Program-made: the position numbers and the translations under genes
The notes under the pieces: generated by a model
The model's database searches: none
The model's input: only the letters and a program-made list of their open reading frames with translations
What the model was told of the DNA's origin: nothing
Part shown: one piece after another, positions 33,068 through 42,558 of the stretch
Numbering within the stretch: the first letter of the stretch is position 1
Layout: every line of letters starts with the position of its first letter
Assembly: GCA_913055625.1 (NCBI GenBank)
Contig: CAJXJW010000002.1
Location: 536,084-600,083, forward strand
Reading direction: 5' to 3'
DNA: 64,000 bases
Source: an uncultured Pseudomonadota bacterium
Lineage (GTDB): Bacteria > Pseudomonadota > Gammaproteobacteria > Steroidobacterales > Woeseiaceae

Positions 33068-33638
33068 CGACGTCACCCCGCTGCGCCTCGGCGTCGTAGT
33101 AGCCGAACGGGTACTGCCAGGCGCCGTGATGGCCGTCGAAGCCGATGAGCTTCCAGCCGACGTGGTCGCGGTTGCCCCCGTAGCGGCTCATCGAGAAGAA
33201 GCCGAAGATCGTCATCATGTAGACGAGGGAAAAGAAGGGGCCGTCTTCGATGCCCGCGAGCGCGGCGTCCTGCGCGGCGGCATCGAGCGCCGCGAAGCGC
33301 CCGCCGACCGACGCATCCAGCGCCTCGAGCTGCTCCAGCACGAACGGCAGCGAGTCGGCCATCGCGTCGCCGAGCGCCTGGTCGATGAAGTGGATGACGC
33401 CGGCCTCGCTGGCACCGGGGGTGTCGGTCGTCGGCAGGATGCGCGCAGCCATCGCGGCCAGGTCGCGCGCCGCATCGGCGCCGAGAACGGCGAAGGCGTT
33501 GCCGTCGTCCCTCGCGCCGCAGGCTGCCTGCGTAATCGCGGCCAGCGCGGGTGCGCCGAGCCGCAGGAATGCGCCGGCGCCCGTGGCCGCGGCGCCGCCC
33601 ATGAATCCCCGTCGGGTACACGTGTTCTGATGTGACAT
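33057..33638 (-). CDS. Gluconate 2-dehydrogenase subunit 3 family protein, Tat signal
   Basis: 193 residues. The N-terminus TRRGFMGGAAATGAGAF is a clear twin-arginine signal; ITQAACG gives a possible lipid anchor. The rest contains ILPTTDTPGASEAGVIHFID and the YGGNRDHVGWKLIGFDG end that is characteristic of subunit 3 of membrane-bound GMC dehydrogenases. It acts as the exported partner of the FAD subunit, whose start overlaps its stop by 11 bp. The substrate is unknown. The pair is divergent from the purine-catabolic operon. Confidence 0.9.
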   Translation of the reverse strand: MSHQNTCTRRGFMGGAAATGAGAFLRLGAPALAAITQAACGARDDGNAFAVLGADAARDLAAMAARILPTTDTPGASEAGVIHFIDQALGDAMADSLPFVLEQLEALDASVGGRFAALDAAAQDAALAGIEDGPFFSLVYMMTIFGFFSMSRYGGNRDHVGWKLIGFDGHHGAWQYPFGYYDAEAQRGDVDAG

Positions 33639-33735
33639 GCCCGTCTTTCTCCGGACGGTGGGCACGACGCTAGCACACCCGGCGCGGGATTGCCGGCCCG
33701 GATGCGCTTGCACCGGTAAGGGGCAAAGGAATCCG

Positions 33736-33741
33736 TATAAT
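33736..33741 (+). promoter_or_regulatory. Perfect -10 box upstream of the purine operon
   Basis: TATAAT, 53 bp before the uraH ATG. The nearest TTGCAC (33708-33713) is 22 bp away, longer than normal spacing, so an activator or another -35 may be needed. Confidence 0.45.
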
Positions 33742-33794
33742 CGGGCGATGCCGCGAACATTGCCGGGCGAGGTGACGGAAGCGGCCGGAGGCGC

Positions 33795-34139
33795 ATGGCA
33801 CAACTGACGACACACGTACTCGATACCGCGGGCGGGCAGCCGGCCGCGAACGTTCCTGTCCGGCTGTTTCGGGCCGGGCGGGATCGCCGCCTTGTCACCG
33901 AGACGCGGACGAATGCGGACGGACGGACCGATGCGCCGTTGATGGCGGAGAATGTGTTCGAGGCCGGTACCTACGAGATCGAGTTCGACGTCGGCGCCTA
34001 TTTCGCCGGCCGGGGCGCTGCGGCCGCGTCGCCGTTCCTGGATACCGTCCTGATCCGCGTCACGCTGGCCGCGGACGAGACATACCACGTGCCGCTGCTC
34101 GTCTCCCCGTGGAGCTACTCGACCTACCGGGGGAGCTGA
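33795..34139 (+). CDS. uraH: 5-hydroxyisourate hydrolase (transthyretin-like)
   Basis: Converts 5-hydroxyisourate, the product of urate oxidation, to OHCU. 114 residues with the start LTTHVLDTAGGQPA and the signature end YHVPLLVSPWSYSTYRGS, where YRGS is the family-defining tetrapeptide. His7, Arg46-region and the terminal residues form the active site of the tetramer. First of nine tightly packed genes; its stop TGA shares a base with the xdhA start. RBS GGAGG. Confidence 0.95.
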   Translation: MAQLTTHVLDTAGGQPAANVPVRLFRAGRDRRLVTETRTNADGRTDAPLMAENVFEAGTYEIEFDVGAYFAGRGAAAASPFLDTVLIRVTLAADETYHVPLLVSPWSYSTYRGS

Positions 34140-35656
34140 TGGCGCGACGCGGCGACACTGGTTCCGCATCGACCGACACCGTCAGGTTCGTCCTCGATGG
34201 CGAGGTCATCTCGCTCAAGAACCCGGACCCGACGCGCACGCTGTTGCAGTTCCTGCGCGAGGACCTCGCGCGCACCGGCACCAAGGAAGGGTGTGCGGAA
34301 GGAGACTGCGGCGCGTGCACCGTCGTGATCGCGGAACGGAACGGCGACGACCTCTCGCTGCGCGCGATCAACGCGTGCATCCGTTTCCTGCCGGCGCTCG
34401 ATGGCAAGGAGCTGTTCACGGTCGAGTCGCTGGCGCGCGACGGCAGCCTGCACCCGGTACAGCAGGCGATGGTCGAGAATCACGGCTCGCAGTGCGGCTT
34501 CTGCACGCCGGGCTTCGTCATGTCCCTGTTCGCCCTGTACAAGAATCCGGCGTTCGATGCAGCGCGTCGCCCGGTCCGGCGCGACATCGACGACGCACTC
34601 GCCGGCAATCTCTGCCGCTGCACGGGCTACCGGCCGATCATCGCCGCGGCGGGCGCGATGTACGATGCCGGCGGAAACGACTGGCTGCGGGCGCCGGGCG
34701 CGAGCGTTCCCGCGCCGCCGGAGCGCCTGGCGATGCTCGCCGACATCGAGCGCGACGGCACGCTGGATCTCGCGGCGGCGGGCCGCCGCTACACCGCGCC
34801 GGTGTCGCTCGCGGTACTGGCGGACATCCTCGCCGAGCGGCCGGAGGCCACGCTGCTGGCGGGCGGGACGGACATCGGGCTCTGGGTGACCAAGCAGCAT
34901 CGCGACCTGGCTGACCTCGTGTACCTCGGCGACGTGCGGGAACTGCGGCGTATTGAAGATTCGGGCTCGCACCTGGAAATCGGCGCCGCCGTGTCGCTCA
35001 CCGAGGCCACGGCCGCGATCATGGAACGATACCCGGCGCTCGCCGAGATGTTCGCTCGCTTCGCGTCGCCGCCGATCCGCAATGCCGGCACGCTGTGCGG
35101 CAACGTCGCGAACGGTTCGCCGATCGGCGATTCCATGCCGGCGCTGATGGTGCTCGACGCAACGGTGTTGCTGCGCTCGGCGGCGGGCGTGCGTGAAGTG
35201 GGGCTGGACGCGTTCTACATCGACTACGGCGTCAAGGCCCTGCGGCCGGGCGAGTTCGTCGAGGCCGTGCAGATTCCCCACGCGCCGGCGTCGTCGCTGT
35301 TGCGCTGCTACAAGATCTCGAAGCGCTTCGACCAGGACATCTCGGCGGTGTGCGGCGCGTTCCGTATCGACATCGACGGCGGCCGGGTCGCCGCGGCGCG
35401 CGTGGCGTTCGGCGGGATGGCGGCGACGGTCCGGCGGGCGCGAGCCTGCGAGGATGCGCTGGTCGGCGAGGACTGGAACAAGGACACCCTCGACGCCGCC
35501 TGCGCGGCGCTGGCCGCGGACTTCGAGCCCATCTCCGACATGCGCGCGTCGGCGGCGTACCGGCTACGGGTCGCGCAGAACCTGCTGCGGCGCATGTTCG
35601 TCGAAACGACCGGCGCCGGACAAACGACGGTGTACACCTATGGACGCACCGCGTAA
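34139..35656 (+). CDS. xdhA: Xanthine dehydrogenase small subunit (2x[2Fe-2S] + FAD)
   Basis: 505 residues. The N-terminal ferredoxin domain binds the first cluster (Cys52, Cys57, Cys60, Cys80) and the alpha-helical domain the second (Cys119, Cys122, Cys159, Cys161 in the CGFCTPGF and LCRCTGYRP blocks). FAD-binding domain from about residue 200, with LLAGGTDIGLWVTKQ, and the CO-dehydrogenase-type C-terminal domain after that. It passes electrons from the molybdenum subunit to NAD+. ATG at 34139 overlaps uraH by one base; the coding end overlaps xdhB by 17 bp. Confidence 0.95.
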   Translation: MARRGDTGSASTDTVRFVLDGEVISLKNPDPTRTLLQFLREDLARTGTKEGCAEGDCGACTVVIAERNGDDLSLRAINACIRFLPALDGKELFTVESLARDGSLHPVQQAMVENHGSQCGFCTPGFVMSLFALYKNPAFDAARRPVRRDIDDALAGNLCRCTGYRPIIAAAGAMYDAGGNDWLRAPGASVPAPPERLAMLADIERDGTLDLAAAGRRYTAPVSLAVLADILAERPEATLLAGGTDIGLWVTKQHRDLADLVYLGDVRELRRIEDSGSHLEIGAAVSLTEATAAIMERYPALAEMFARFASPPIRNAGTLCGNVANGSPIGDSMPALMVLDATVLLRSAAGVREVGLDAFYIDYGVKALRPGEFVEAVQIPHAPASSLLRCYKISKRFDQDISAVCGAFRIDIDGGRVAAARVAFGGMAATVRRARACEDALVGEDWNKDTLDAACAALAADFEPISDMRASAAYRLRVAQNLLRRMFVETTGAGQTTVYTYGRTA

Positions 35657-37952
35657 GGCGTCCGTGTCACGACGCGCGGTGGGCCGGGCGCTCCCGCACG
35701 ACAGCGCGACGCTGCACGTCGCCGGGCAGGCGACGTACACGGATGACCTGCCGGAGCCGCGCGGCCTGCTGCACCTGGCCGTCGGGATGAGTGCCCGCGC
35801 GCACGCCCGCGTGCGCTCGATCGATCTCGACCCGGTGCGCCGCGCCGCCGGGGTTCGCGACGTGCTGTTGCCGGGCGATATTCCCGGCCCCAACCGCTTC
35901 GGCCCGATCGTCGAGGACGAACCGCTGCTGGCCGACGGCGAGGCCTGCTACGCGGGCCATGCGCTGTTCGCCGTTGCTGCGGCAACGGCCGATGCCGCCC
36001 GCCGGGCCGCACGGCTCGCGGTCATCGAGTACGAGGAATTGCCGGCCGTGCTCACGATCCCCGACGCGGTCGCCGCCGGCGCCTTCGTCCTGCCGAGCGA
36101 GGAGCTGTCGCGCGGCGACGCCGCGGGCGCGATGGCCGCCGCGCCGCACCGGCTCGCGCGGCGCGTCGAGTGCGGCGGCCAGGACCAGTTCTACCTCGAG
36201 GGCCACATTGCCCTGGCCGTGCCGGAGGAGAACGATGGCCTGCGTGTCTACAGCTCCACGCAGCACCCGGACGAGGTGCAGACGGCGGTGTCGCATGCCT
36301 GCGCGCTGTCCGCGAAGGACGTCGTCGTGATCTGCCGCCGCATGGGCGGCGCGTTCGGCGGCAAGGAGTCGCAGGCGGCCCTGATCGCCTGCCTTGCCGC
36401 GCTGATGGCGCGCAAGACCGGGCGCCCGTGCAAGTTGCGGCTCGACCGTGACGACGACATGGTGATGACCGGCAAGCGCCACGACTTCGTGATCGACTAC
36501 GACGCGGGATATGACGACACCGGCCGCCTGGTCGGCGTCGATTTCACGCTCGCGTCGCGTTGCGGCATTTCCGCGGACCTGTCGGGGCCGGTCAACGACC
36601 GGGCGATGTTCCACTGCGACAATGCCTATTTCCTCGAGAACGTGCACATCACGTCGCACCGCTGCAGGACGAATACCGTGTCGAACACGGCTTTCCGCGG
36701 TTTCGGCGGGCCCCAGGGCATGTTCGGCATCGAGTACCTGCTGGACGACGTCGCGCGGGATCTCGGCATCGATCCCCTCGACGTGCGGCGCCGCAACCTC
36801 TACGGGAAGGACACCCGCAACGTCACGCACTACGGCCAGGAGGTCAGCGATTTCACCGCGCCGCAGATCATCGAGCAGCTCGCCGCGGATGCCGACTACG
36901 CGGGCCGGCGGCGGGCGATACGAGACTGGAATGCGGCCAGCCCGGTATTGAAGCGCGGCATCGCGCTGACCCCGGTCAAGTTCGGCATCTCATTCACGTC
37001 GACGCTCCTCAACCAGGCGGGTGCGCTGGTGCATGTCTACAAGGACGGGACGGTGCGGTTGAATCACGGCGGTACCGAGATGGGGCAGGGCCTGTACATC
37101 AAGGTCGCGCAGGTCGTCGCGGACGAGTTCGGCGTCGGCATCGATGCCGTGCGCGTCACGGCGGCGGACACGAGCAAGGTGCCGAACGCGTCGGCGACGG
37201 CGGCGTCGAGCGGCTCGGACATGAACGGCAAGGCGGCGCAGAAGGCGGCACGGCGCATTCGCAAACGTCTCGAGGCGGTCGCGTGCCGGCATTTCGGCGT
37301 CCGCGAGGGCGACGTGTCCTTCGCCGATGGCCGCGTGACGGCCGGCGCAGAGACGCTGACGTTCGCGGAGCTGGTCAGGCTCGCGTGGGCGGACCGCGTG
37401 TCGCTGTCGGCCACCGGCTATTACCGGACGCCGAAGATTCACTACGACCGCGCGACGTTCAGCGGGCGGCCGTTCTTCTACTTCGCCTGCGGCGCGGCGG
37501 TCAGCGAAGTCGTCGTCGATACGCTGACCGGCGAGCACCGCCTGCTGCGCGTCGACATCCTGCACGACTGCGGTGATTCGCTGAACCCGGCCGTCGACCT
37601 CGGACAGATCGAGGGCGGCTTCGTACAGGGGGCGGGATGGCTGACCAGCGAGGAGTTGCGCTGGAACGCGGCCGGCGAGTTGACGACGCATGCGCCGTCG
37701 ACCTACAAGATCCCGGTTTGCTCGGATCTCGCCCCGGATTTCCGGGTCGCCATGCTCACGAAGGCCGCGAATGCCGAGAAGACGATCTTCCGTTCCAAGG
37801 CGGTCGGCGAACCGCCGCTGATGCTTGCGCTGTCCGTGTTCTTCGCGCTGCGCGATGCCATCGCGAGCGACGCAAACCCGAAGCCGCCGCTGATGGCGCC
37901 CGCGACGCCCGAGGCGGTGCTGCGTGCGCTGGGAGAACTGGGCGATGCATGA
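35640..37952 (+). CDS. xdhB: Xanthine dehydrogenase molybdenum-binding subunit
   Basis: 770 residues, the usual XdhB length. It holds the molybdopterin and oxidises hypoxanthine and xanthine to urate. RRMGGAFGGKESQ, NTAFRGFGGPQG with the substrate-facing Arg, the NHGGTEMGQGLY block, and the C-terminal VGEPPLMLAL with the catalytic Glu are all intact. Start ATG at 35640 overlaps xdhA by 17 bp. Cytosolic. Confidence 0.96.
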   Translation: MDAPRKASVSRRAVGRALPHDSATLHVAGQATYTDDLPEPRGLLHLAVGMSARAHARVRSIDLDPVRRAAGVRDVLLPGDIPGPNRFGPIVEDEPLLADGEACYAGHALFAVAAATADAARRAARLAVIEYEELPAVLTIPDAVAAGAFVLPSEELSRGDAAGAMAAAPHRLARRVECGGQDQFYLEGHIALAVPEENDGLRVYSSTQHPDEVQTAVSHACALSAKDVVVICRRMGGAFGGKESQAALIACLAALMARKTGRPCKLRLDRDDDMVMTGKRHDFVIDYDAGYDDTGRLVGVDFTLASRCGISADLSGPVNDRAMFHCDNAYFLENVHITSHRCRTNTVSNTAFRGFGGPQGMFGIEYLLDDVARDLGIDPLDVRRRNLYGKDTRNVTHYGQEVSDFTAPQIIEQLAADADYAGRRRAIRDWNAASPVLKRGIALTPVKFGISFTSTLLNQAGALVHVYKDGTVRLNHGGTEMGQGLYIKVAQVVADEFGVGIDAVRVTAADTSKVPNASATAASSGSDMNGKAAQKAARRIRKRLEAVACRHFGVREGDVSFADGRVTAGAETLTFAELVRLAWADRVSLSATGYYRTPKIHYDRATFSGRPFFYFACGAAVSEVVVDTLTGEHRLLRVDILHDCGDSLNPAVDLGQIEGGFVQGAGWLTSEELRWNAAGELTTHAPSTYKIPVCSDLAPDFRVAMLTKAANAEKTIFRSKAVGEPPLMLALSVFFALRDAIASDANPKPPLMAPATPEAVLRALGELGDA

Positions 37953-38994
37953 GTGGCTCGACGATCTCGCGGACCTGACGGCGGCGCGCGAGGCCGTCGT
38001 CGTGATTACCATCGCGGCCGTGCGCGGCTCCGCGCCGCGCGAGCCCGGCGCAAAAATGCTGGTGACCGCGTCGGAGACGATCGGCACGATCGGCGGCGGC
38101 ACGCTCGAGCACGAGTGCACTCGGCTGGCGGTGTCGATGCTTGGTTCGAACGAATTGCCGTCGACGCGCCGATTCCCGCTCGGCCCGTCGCTAGGGCAGT
38201 GCTGCGGCGGCGTGGTCGACGTGATGTTCGAGCCGCTGGACGACGGCCTGCCGGGCTGGCTGGCCGAGCTGCGCGCGCTGCACGGCCAGCGCCGCGACGC
38301 GACGCTGGTCACCGGGGTCGGGCGCAATGGCGGCAAGTTCGTCGTGACAGCGGGCGACGTCTACGGGCCCGCGCCGGAAGGCTTGCCGGCCGCCGTGCTG
38401 GACCTCGCGCATACGCTCGTTGCGAACGGCGGCGACGCGCGCTTCGACAGCGGCTTCGTCCTCGAGCCAGTGGTTGCCAGCGACTTCGACATCGCGCTGT
38501 TCGGCGCCGGCCACGTCGGTGCGGCGGTCGCGGAGACGCTGTCGCTGCTCGACTGCAATCTGCGCTGGGTCGACAGCCGGCGCGGCGTGTTTCGCGACGT
38601 GCCGCGAAACGTGCGCGCGGTCGAGACAGCGCACCCCGAGCTGGAAGTGGCCGCGATGCCGCCGGGCAGCTACTACCTGGTGATGACGCACAGCCATGCG
38701 CTCGACTACGAGATATGCAGCCGCGTGCTGCGCCGCGCCGACGCCGCGTACTGCGGGCTGATCGGTTCGCGCACGAAACGCCGCCGGTTCGAGAAACGCT
38801 GGCGTGCCGACGAAGTGCCGGAAGCATCGATCCGCCGGCTGCACTGTCCGATCGGCGTGTCCGGCGCCACCGGCAAGAAACCGGCGGAGATCGCGGTTTC
38901 GACCGCGGCGGAACTCCTGCAGGTGCGGGCACGCCGGCAGGCCGGCGTCTCGGGCGCCCGGGCGAACAACGTGCTCCCGATCCGGCGAAACTGA
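37945..38994 (+). CDS. xdhC: Xanthine dehydrogenase accessory protein XdhC
   Basis: 349 residues. Sulfurates and delivers the Mo cofactor to XdhB. The N-terminal VVVITIAAVRGSAPREPGAKM and GTIGGGTLEHEC, plus LGPSLGQCCGGVVDV with the functional Cys pair, are family hallmarks. The C-terminal half is a Rossmann-like domain (LFGAGHVGAAVAE, MTHSHALDYEIC, YCGLIGSRTKR). It overlaps the xdhB stop by 8 bp, ensuring co-production with the enzyme it matures. Confidence 0.95.
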   Translation: MHEWLDDLADLTAAREAVVVITIAAVRGSAPREPGAKMLVTASETIGTIGGGTLEHECTRLAVSMLGSNELPSTRRFPLGPSLGQCCGGVVDVMFEPLDDGLPGWLAELRALHGQRRDATLVTGVGRNGGKFVVTAGDVYGPAPEGLPAAVLDLAHTLVANGGDARFDSGFVLEPVVASDFDIALFGAGHVGAAVAETLSLLDCNLRWVDSRRGVFRDVPRNVRAVETAHPELEVAAMPPGSYYLVMTHSHALDYEICSRVLRRADAAYCGLIGSRTKRRRFEKRWRADEVPEASIRRLHCPIGVSGATGKKPAEIAVSTAAELLQVRARRQAGVSGARANNVLPIRRN

Positions 38995-38995
38995 C

Positions 38996-40189
38996 GTGAG
39001 CGCCTACCTGATGGACTGGGTCGAGCTGCTGGCGCGCTGGCTGCACTTCATTGCCGGCATCGCCTGGATCGGCTCGTCGTTCTATTTCATCTGGCTCGAT
39101 AATCACCTGCGCGCACCGCGCGGCGGGGGCCGCGACGAGATCGCGGGCGAAGTCTGGTCGGTGCACGGCGGCGGGTTCTATCACGCGCAGAAATACCGCG
39201 TGGCGCCGCCCGAGTTGCCGGACCCCCTGCACTGGTTCAAGTGGGAGGCCTACACGACCTGGCTGTCCGGCATGTTCCTGCTCGTGACGATCTACTGGCT
39301 GGGCGCCGGCGTGTACCTCGTCGACCGCTCGGTGGCGGATCTCGAGCCGTGGCAGGCGATCGCGGTTTCCGCGGCGTTCATCGTGGGCGGCTGGGTCGTC
39401 TACGACGGGCTGTGCCGCTCGCCGCTCGCGGCCCGGGAGGGGCTGTTCGCCGGGATCCTGTTCGCGCTCGTCGTGCTCCTGGCGTGGGGGCTGTGTTCGC
39501 TGTTCGGGGGGCGCGCCGCGTTCGTGCACTTCGGGGCAGTGCTCGGCACGATCATGGTCGCGAACGTGGCGATGGTGATCATCCCGGGCCAGAAGAAGAT
39601 GGTCGCGGCGGCGGCGCGCGGCGAGGCGCCGGACCCGGCGCCCGGCATCAAGGCGAAGCAGCGCTCGGTGCACAACACCTACTTCACGCTGCCGGTCCTG
39701 TTCGCGATGACGAGCAATCACTTCCCGTTTGCCTACGCGCACCGTTACGGCTGGGTGCTGCTCGCGGGCATCGCGCTCGCCGGCGCGCTGATCCGCGCGT
39801 GGTTCGTCATGCGGCATGCCGGGCGCGCGTCGCCGGCCCCCCTGGTCGCGGCGGGTGCGGTTCTCGTCGCAATGGCGGTCCTGGCGGCGCCGGCGTCGCG
39901 CGACGGGTCGGGCAGCCGCGTGTCGCTGGCCGCGGTGCGCGACGTGCTCGACGCACGCTGCACGAGCTGCCATTCGGAAACACCGTCGAACCCGGGCTTC
40001 GCCGCGCCGCCGGCCGGCATGGCCTTCGATACGAACGGGCAGGTGCGCGCCGAAGCCGCGCGCATCCACGAACAGGTGGTCGTGACGCGCGGCATGCCGA
40101 TCGGTAACCTGACGAACATGACGGACGAGGAACGGCAGTTGATCGACGACTGGTACCGAGGCCAGATGGAGGGCGCGCCCGGTGAGTGA
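38996..40189 (+). CDS. puuD: Membrane urate hydroxylase with C-terminal cytochrome c domain
   Basis: 397 residues. Eight or so membrane helices are followed by a periplasmic c-type haem domain with CTSCH (Cys322, Cys325, His326) and a later Met-rich NMTDEE region. WLHFIAGIAWIGSSFYFIWLDN and HNTYFTLPVLFAMTSNHFPF are characteristic of PuuD, which oxidises urate and sends electrons to the respiratory chain, so no H2O2 is made. GTG start one base after the xdhC stop. It substitutes for soluble uricase, which is absent. Confidence 0.93.
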   Translation: MSAYLMDWVELLARWLHFIAGIAWIGSSFYFIWLDNHLRAPRGGGRDEIAGEVWSVHGGGFYHAQKYRVAPPELPDPLHWFKWEAYTTWLSGMFLLVTIYWLGAGVYLVDRSVADLEPWQAIAVSAAFIVGGWVVYDGLCRSPLAAREGLFAGILFALVVLLAWGLCSLFGGRAAFVHFGAVLGTIMVANVAMVIIPGQKKMVAAAARGEAPDPAPGIKAKQRSVHNTYFTLPVLFAMTSNHFPFAYAHRYGWVLLAGIALAGALIRAWFVMRHAGRASPAPLVAAGAVLVAMAVLAAPASRDGSGSRVSLAAVRDVLDARCTSCHSETPSNPGFAAPPAGMAFDTNGQVRAEAARIHEQVVVTRGMPIGNLTNMTDEERQLIDDWYRGQMEGAPGE

Positions 40190-41090
40190 CGCGCCGTACC
40201 CGCGGGACCTGCGCGGCTACGCGGCGACGCCGCCCGCGGCAAACTGGCCGGGCGGTGCAAAGCTCGCGGTACAGTTCGTCGTGAACGTCGAGGAGGGCGG
40301 CGAGAACTGCGTGCTGCACGGCGATGCGGCCTCCGAAGCCTTCCTGTCGGACATCGTGGGAGCCCAGCCGATTTGCGGGCAGCGGCACATGAACATGGAA
40401 TCGCTGTACGAGTACGGGTCGCGCGCCGGATTCTGGCGCCTGCACCGCCTGTTCACCGAGCGCCGCATTCCCGTGACGGTGTTCGGTGTCGCGATGGCGC
40501 TCGAGCGCAACCCCGACGCGGTCGCGGCCATGCGGGACGCGGACTGGGAGATCGCGTCGCACGGCTACCGATGGATCGACTACCAGTCGGTCGACGAAAC
40601 GGCGGAGCGGGATCACATGGCCAGGGCCATCGACGTGCACACGCGCGTCACCGGCGAGCGTCCGCTCGGCTGGTACCTCGGCCGCTGCAGCCCGAACACG
40701 CACCGCCTCGTCGCCGACGAGGGCGGCTTCCTGTACAACGCCGACAGCTACGCGGACGACCTGCCGTACTGGGACCACCGATTCGGGGTGCCGCAGTTGA
40801 TGGTGCCGTACACGCTGGACGCCAACGACATGCGCTTTGCCACGGCGCAGGGCTTCAACGCGGGGTCGCAATTCTTCGAGTACCTGCGCGACAGCTTTGA
40901 CGTCCTCTACGCCGAGGGCGGGAAGATGCTGTCGATCGGCCTGCATTGCCGGCTGGCCGGCCGGCCGGGACGCTTCGCCGCGCTGGATCGTTTTGTCGAC
41001 TATGCGCGCGGGTTCGAGGACGTGTGGTTCGCTCGGCGTATCGACGTCGCACGCCACTGGCGCGCCGAGCATCCTGCGGAGGGCGCATGA
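40182..41090 (+). CDS. puuE: Allantoinase, polysaccharide-deacetylase type
   Basis: 302 residues. Metal-independent allantoinase related to carbohydrate esterase 4 deacetylases. YPRDLRGYAATPPAANWPGG and FVVNVEEGGENCVLHGD at the start, WEIASHGYRWIDYQ and SIGLHCRLAGRPGRFAALDRF near the end are diagnostic of PuuE, which opens allantoin to allantoate. GTG start overlapping the puuD stop by 8 bp; stop overlaps uraD as ATGA. Confidence 0.95.
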   Translation: MSDAPYPRDLRGYAATPPAANWPGGAKLAVQFVVNVEEGGENCVLHGDAASEAFLSDIVGAQPICGQRHMNMESLYEYGSRAGFWRLHRLFTERRIPVTVFGVAMALERNPDAVAAMRDADWEIASHGYRWIDYQSVDETAERDHMARAIDVHTRVTGERPLGWYLGRCSPNTHRLVADEGGFLYNADSYADDLPYWDHRFGVPQLMVPYTLDANDMRFATAQGFNAGSQFFEYLRDSFDVLYAEGGKMLSIGLHCRLAGRPGRFAALDRFVDYARGFEDVWFARRIDVARHWRAEHPAEGA

Positions 41091-41578
41091 GCAGCGAGGA
41101 GTTTATTCGCCGCTTCGGCGGCATCTACGAAAACTCGCCGTGGGTCGCCGAGCGCGCGGCGGAGCATGTCGGCCGGTCCGCGGATTACGACCAGATCGCG
41201 CGGCTGATGGCCGACTGCGTCGACAACGCGTCGTACGAACAGCAGCTCGAGCTGATACGCGCGCACCCCGACCTCGCGGACCGGGCGACGACGGCCGACG
41301 AACTCACGGAGTCGTCGCGGGAGGAGCAGGCGAGCGCGGGCCTGGACCAGTGCACGCCGGAGGAAGTCGAGCGCTTCCGGCGCCTGAACACCGCGTACCG
41401 GGACAAGTTCGGCTTTCCGTTCATCATGGCCGTGCGCGGCAAGTCCCGCGCCGAGATCCTCGACGCGTTCGAGGCGCGGCTCGCGAACGATCCGGCGCAG
41501 GAGTTCGAACGGGCGCTGCAGGAGATTCACCGGATTGCCCGGCTGCGCCTCGAGGCGCTCGGGCTCGCGCACCAATGA
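41087..41578 (+). CDS. uraD: OHCU decarboxylase
   Basis: 163 residues. Converts 2-oxo-4-hydroxy-4-carboxy-5-ureidoimidazoline to S-allantoin. Conserved RFGGIYENSPWVAERA, LIRAHPDLA with the catalytic His, SREEQASAGLDQC with the Glu/Gln patch, and YRDKFGFPFIMAVRGKS are all present. ATG overlaps the puuE stop by 4 bp. Gene order (hydrolase UraH first, decarboxylase after allantoinase) differs from reaction order but the pathway is complete. Confidence 0.95.
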   Translation: MSSEEFIRRFGGIYENSPWVAERAAEHVGRSADYDQIARLMADCVDNASYEQQLELIRAHPDLADRATTADELTESSREEQASAGLDQCTPEEVERFRRLNTAYRDKFGFPFIMAVRGKSRAEILDAFEARLANDPAQEFERALQEIHRIARLRLEALGLAHQ

Positions 41579-42558
41579 CGACGAACCCGTTTGCCGCCTG
41601 GATCCGGCTCGAGCAGCCGCGTCTCGGTTCCCGCGTGACGTTCGCGACGGACGAATTCTTCGGCGCACGCGAGCGCCTGATCGAAGCTGCCGACCCGGTC
41701 TTCATCCCCGACAGGTACGACGATCACGGGAAGTGGATGGACGGCTGGGAAAGCCGACGGCGGCGCACGCCGGGGCACGACTGGTGCGTCATCCGCCTGG
41801 GCACGGCGGGCATCGTGCGGGGCTTCGACGTCGACACGTCGCACTTCACCGGCAACTACCCGCCGGAAGTCTCGATAGAGGCCTGCATGAGCGACGACGA
41901 CGTGCCGGAGGCGGGCTGGACCGAGCTGCTGCCGCGCACGCCGATCGGCGGTAACGCGCACCACTACCTGGCGGTGCACGACGACCGCGCATGGAGCCAC
42001 GTGCGCCTGCACATCTACCCGGACGGCGGCATCGCGCGACTGCACGTTTACGGCGAAGTCCCGCCCGCGCGGCCGGCGCCCGGCGACGTCATCGACCTCG
42101 TGGCGCTGAAGAACGGCGGCCGCGCACTCGCGGCCAGCGACCAGCACTTCGGCAGCATGCACAACCTGAACCTGCCCGGGCGCGGCATCAACATGGGCGA
42201 CGGCTGGGAGACGGCGCGGCGGCGCGGGCCGGGGCATGACTGGGTCATTCTCGCGCTCGGCGTGCCCGGGACGATCGACCGCGTCGAGGTCGATACCGCG
42301 CACTTCAAGGGCAACTACCCGGATCGCGTCTCGCTGGATGCGGCGCGCTTCGAGCGCCACGACGAGGCGACGAACACGAGTACCGCGTGGCAGCCGCTGC
42401 TGCCGGAATCGAAGCTGGCGATGGACCAGCAGCACTACTTCGAGCGCGAACTGCTGCCTGCCGGCGCCGTGACGCACGTGCGCATGGCGATCTACCCGGA
42501 CGGCGGTGTCAGCCGCCTGCGCCTGTTCGGGCGAGCCGAGGAGACTGAAGATGAGTGA
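41575..42558 (+). CDS. alc: Allantoicase
   Basis: 327 residues formed of two repeats of the allantoicase/galactose-binding-like domain. Each repeat has KWMDGWESRRRRTPGHDW or GDGWETARRRGPGHDW, then VDTSHFTGNYP or VDTAHFKGNYP, and a terminal IYPDGGIARL or IYPDGGVSRL, showing clear internal duplication (about residues 1-165 and 166-325). It splits allantoate to ureidoglycolate and urea. Both ends overlap neighbours (4 bp with uraD, 8 bp with allA). Confidence 0.96.
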   Translation: MTTNPFAAWIRLEQPRLGSRVTFATDEFFGARERLIEAADPVFIPDRYDDHGKWMDGWESRRRRTPGHDWCVIRLGTAGIVRGFDVDTSHFTGNYPPEVSIEACMSDDDVPEAGWTELLPRTPIGGNAHHYLAVHDDRAWSHVRLHIYPDGGIARLHVYGEVPPARPAPGDVIDLVALKNGGRALAASDQHFGSMHNLNLPGRGINMGDGWETARRRGPGHDWVILALGVPGTIDRVEVDTAHFKGNYPDRVSLDAARFERHDEATNTSTAWQPLLPESKLAMDQQHYFERELLPAGAVTHVRMAIYPDGGVSRLRLFGRAEETEDE

